A stretch of 34,677 bases of DNA from NCBI GenBank assembly GCA_002316235.1, contig DCDD01000009.1:1-34677 (forward strand), read 5' to 3'. A program made the translations under genes and the position numbers. The DNA comes from Bacteroidales bacterium UBA1064. GTDB lineage: Bacteria > Bacteroidota > Bacteroidia > Bacteroidales > Tenuifilaceae. The notes under the pieces were generated by a model. It had not been told where the DNA came from, did not search any database, and saw only the letters and a program-made list of their open reading frames with translations. Shown piece after piece: positions 34,317 through 34,677 of this stretch. Position 1 is the first letter of the stretch. Every line of letters begins with the position of its first letter.

Positions 34317-34677
34317 ATGGAACTACCATTTGCAGAATCGTACAAAATCAAGATGGTTGAGCCTATACACCGGAGCACCCGAAGCGAAAGGGAGCGTTGG
34401 ATTAAGGAGGCCAAGTACAACATGTTTAACCTGAAGAGCGAGCAGGTTTTTATTGATTTGCTCACCGATTCCGGAACCGGTGCCATGAGCGACAGGCAGT
34501 GGAGTGCGCTCATGATGGGTGACGAGAGCTATGCGGGAGCTTCCTCATACTACAACCTTAAAAGCGCCATCCAGAATATTCTGGGATTTGAGCACTTTTT
34601 GCCAACCCATCAGGGGAGAGCTGCCGAGAATGTCCTTTTCTCCGTGATGGTGAAAGAGGGCGACTACATTCCTGGCA
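34317..34677 (+). CDS. tnaA: Tryptophanase, N-terminal part (cut by window end)
   Basis: 120 codons visible. Tryptophanase is a PLP enzyme that splits L-tryptophan to indole, pyruvate and ammonia. The N-terminus MELPFAESYKIKMVEPIH, followed by FIDLLTDSGTGAMSDRQW, MMGDESYAGASSYY and PTHQGRAAENVLFS, matches the beta-eliminating lyase family and the tryptophanases of Bacteroides most closely. Tyrosine phenol-lyase shares these motifs and cannot be excluded without the C-terminal half, where the PLP lysine and substrate-specific residues lie. No Shine-Dalgarno. The 258-bp leader region is exceptional in this window for its structure. Confidence 0.92.
   Translation, partial: MELPFAESYKIKMVEPIHRSTRSERERWIKEAKYNMFNLKSEQVFIDLLTDSGTGAMSDRQWSALMMGDESYAGASSYYNLKSAIQNILGFEHFLPTHQGRAAENVLFSVMVKEGDYIPG

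Noticed and set aside
34317..34677. Tyrosine phenol-lyase instead of tryptophanase
   Set aside because: The MSDRQW and MMGDESYAG motifs are shared, but the N-terminus is closer to Bacteroides tryptophanases; it stays possible because the specificity region is outside the window.
1..34677. Mobile element, prophage, CRISPR array or defence island
   Set aside because: No transposase, integrase, phage, Cas or restriction motifs, no direct-repeat arrays and no flanking terminal repeats were found; the genes are mostly housekeeping or envelope functions.

Overview
The window looks like an ordinary chromosomal stretch of a Bacteroidota (Bacteroidetes) genome, probably Bacteroidales or a close relative. 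The evidence is a C-terminal type IX secretion sorting domain, a CarboxypepD_reg/DUF5686-type outer-membrane protein, a Bacteroidetes-style RecQ with HRDC domain and C-terminal extension, a tryptophanase N-terminus of Bacteroides type, few Shine-Dalgarno sequences, and repeated matches to the Bacteroidetes -7 promoter element TAnnTTTG (best case: 12 bases ahead of the tRNA gene, with a TTG 19 bases further upstream). No insertion sequence, phage gene, CRISPR array or rRNA is visible. Gene density and codon style are even, so nothing points to recent transfer.

Layout. 1-2334: the end of an unrecognised, probably outer-membrane protein, then a T9SS cargo protein on the minus strand. 2335-9731: recQ (minus) is divergent from a plus-strand envelope cluster of kdsD (arabinose-5-phosphate isomerase for Kdo), tatC, a large DUF5686-type protein and lptB (LPS export ATPase). 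9757-9911: tRNA-Leu(UAG) with promoter and terminator. 10111-13956: coaD, an exported thioredoxin-fold protein lacking a normal CxxC, a NUDIX protein and pyrE whose divergent 5' ends overlap by 20 bp, and a membrane-anchored receiver-like protein without the phospho-acceptor Asp. 14150-18259: htpG and an amino acid permease converge on a 510-bp gap.

18829-27268: a dCache-HAMP-GAF-PAS sensor with no recognisable output domain, then three exported hydrolases: an M16 peptidase, a gamma-glutamyltransferase and a subtilisin-family lipoprotein. 27540-31669: a macro-domain protein runs tail-to-tail into a two-gene minus-strand operon of a TPR histidine kinase and an NtrC-type sigma-54 response regulator. 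32026-34058: a UbiA-family prenyltransferase (menaquinone, probably MqnP), a small Cys/His lipoprotein and a short PepSY-associated membrane protein.

34102-34677: the start of tnaA (tryptophanase), cut by the window edge. Its leader is the most interesting region. Behind a consensus -7 element lies a 26-codon ORF. The last codons of this ORF form one arm of a perfect 11-bp inverted repeat whose other arm is followed by a T-rich tract just before tnaA. A further 9-bp hairpin and a competing 7-bp pairing are also present. This is the architecture expected of a leader-peptide attenuator, placed like E. coli tnaC but with a different peptide lacking Trp and the terminal Pro.
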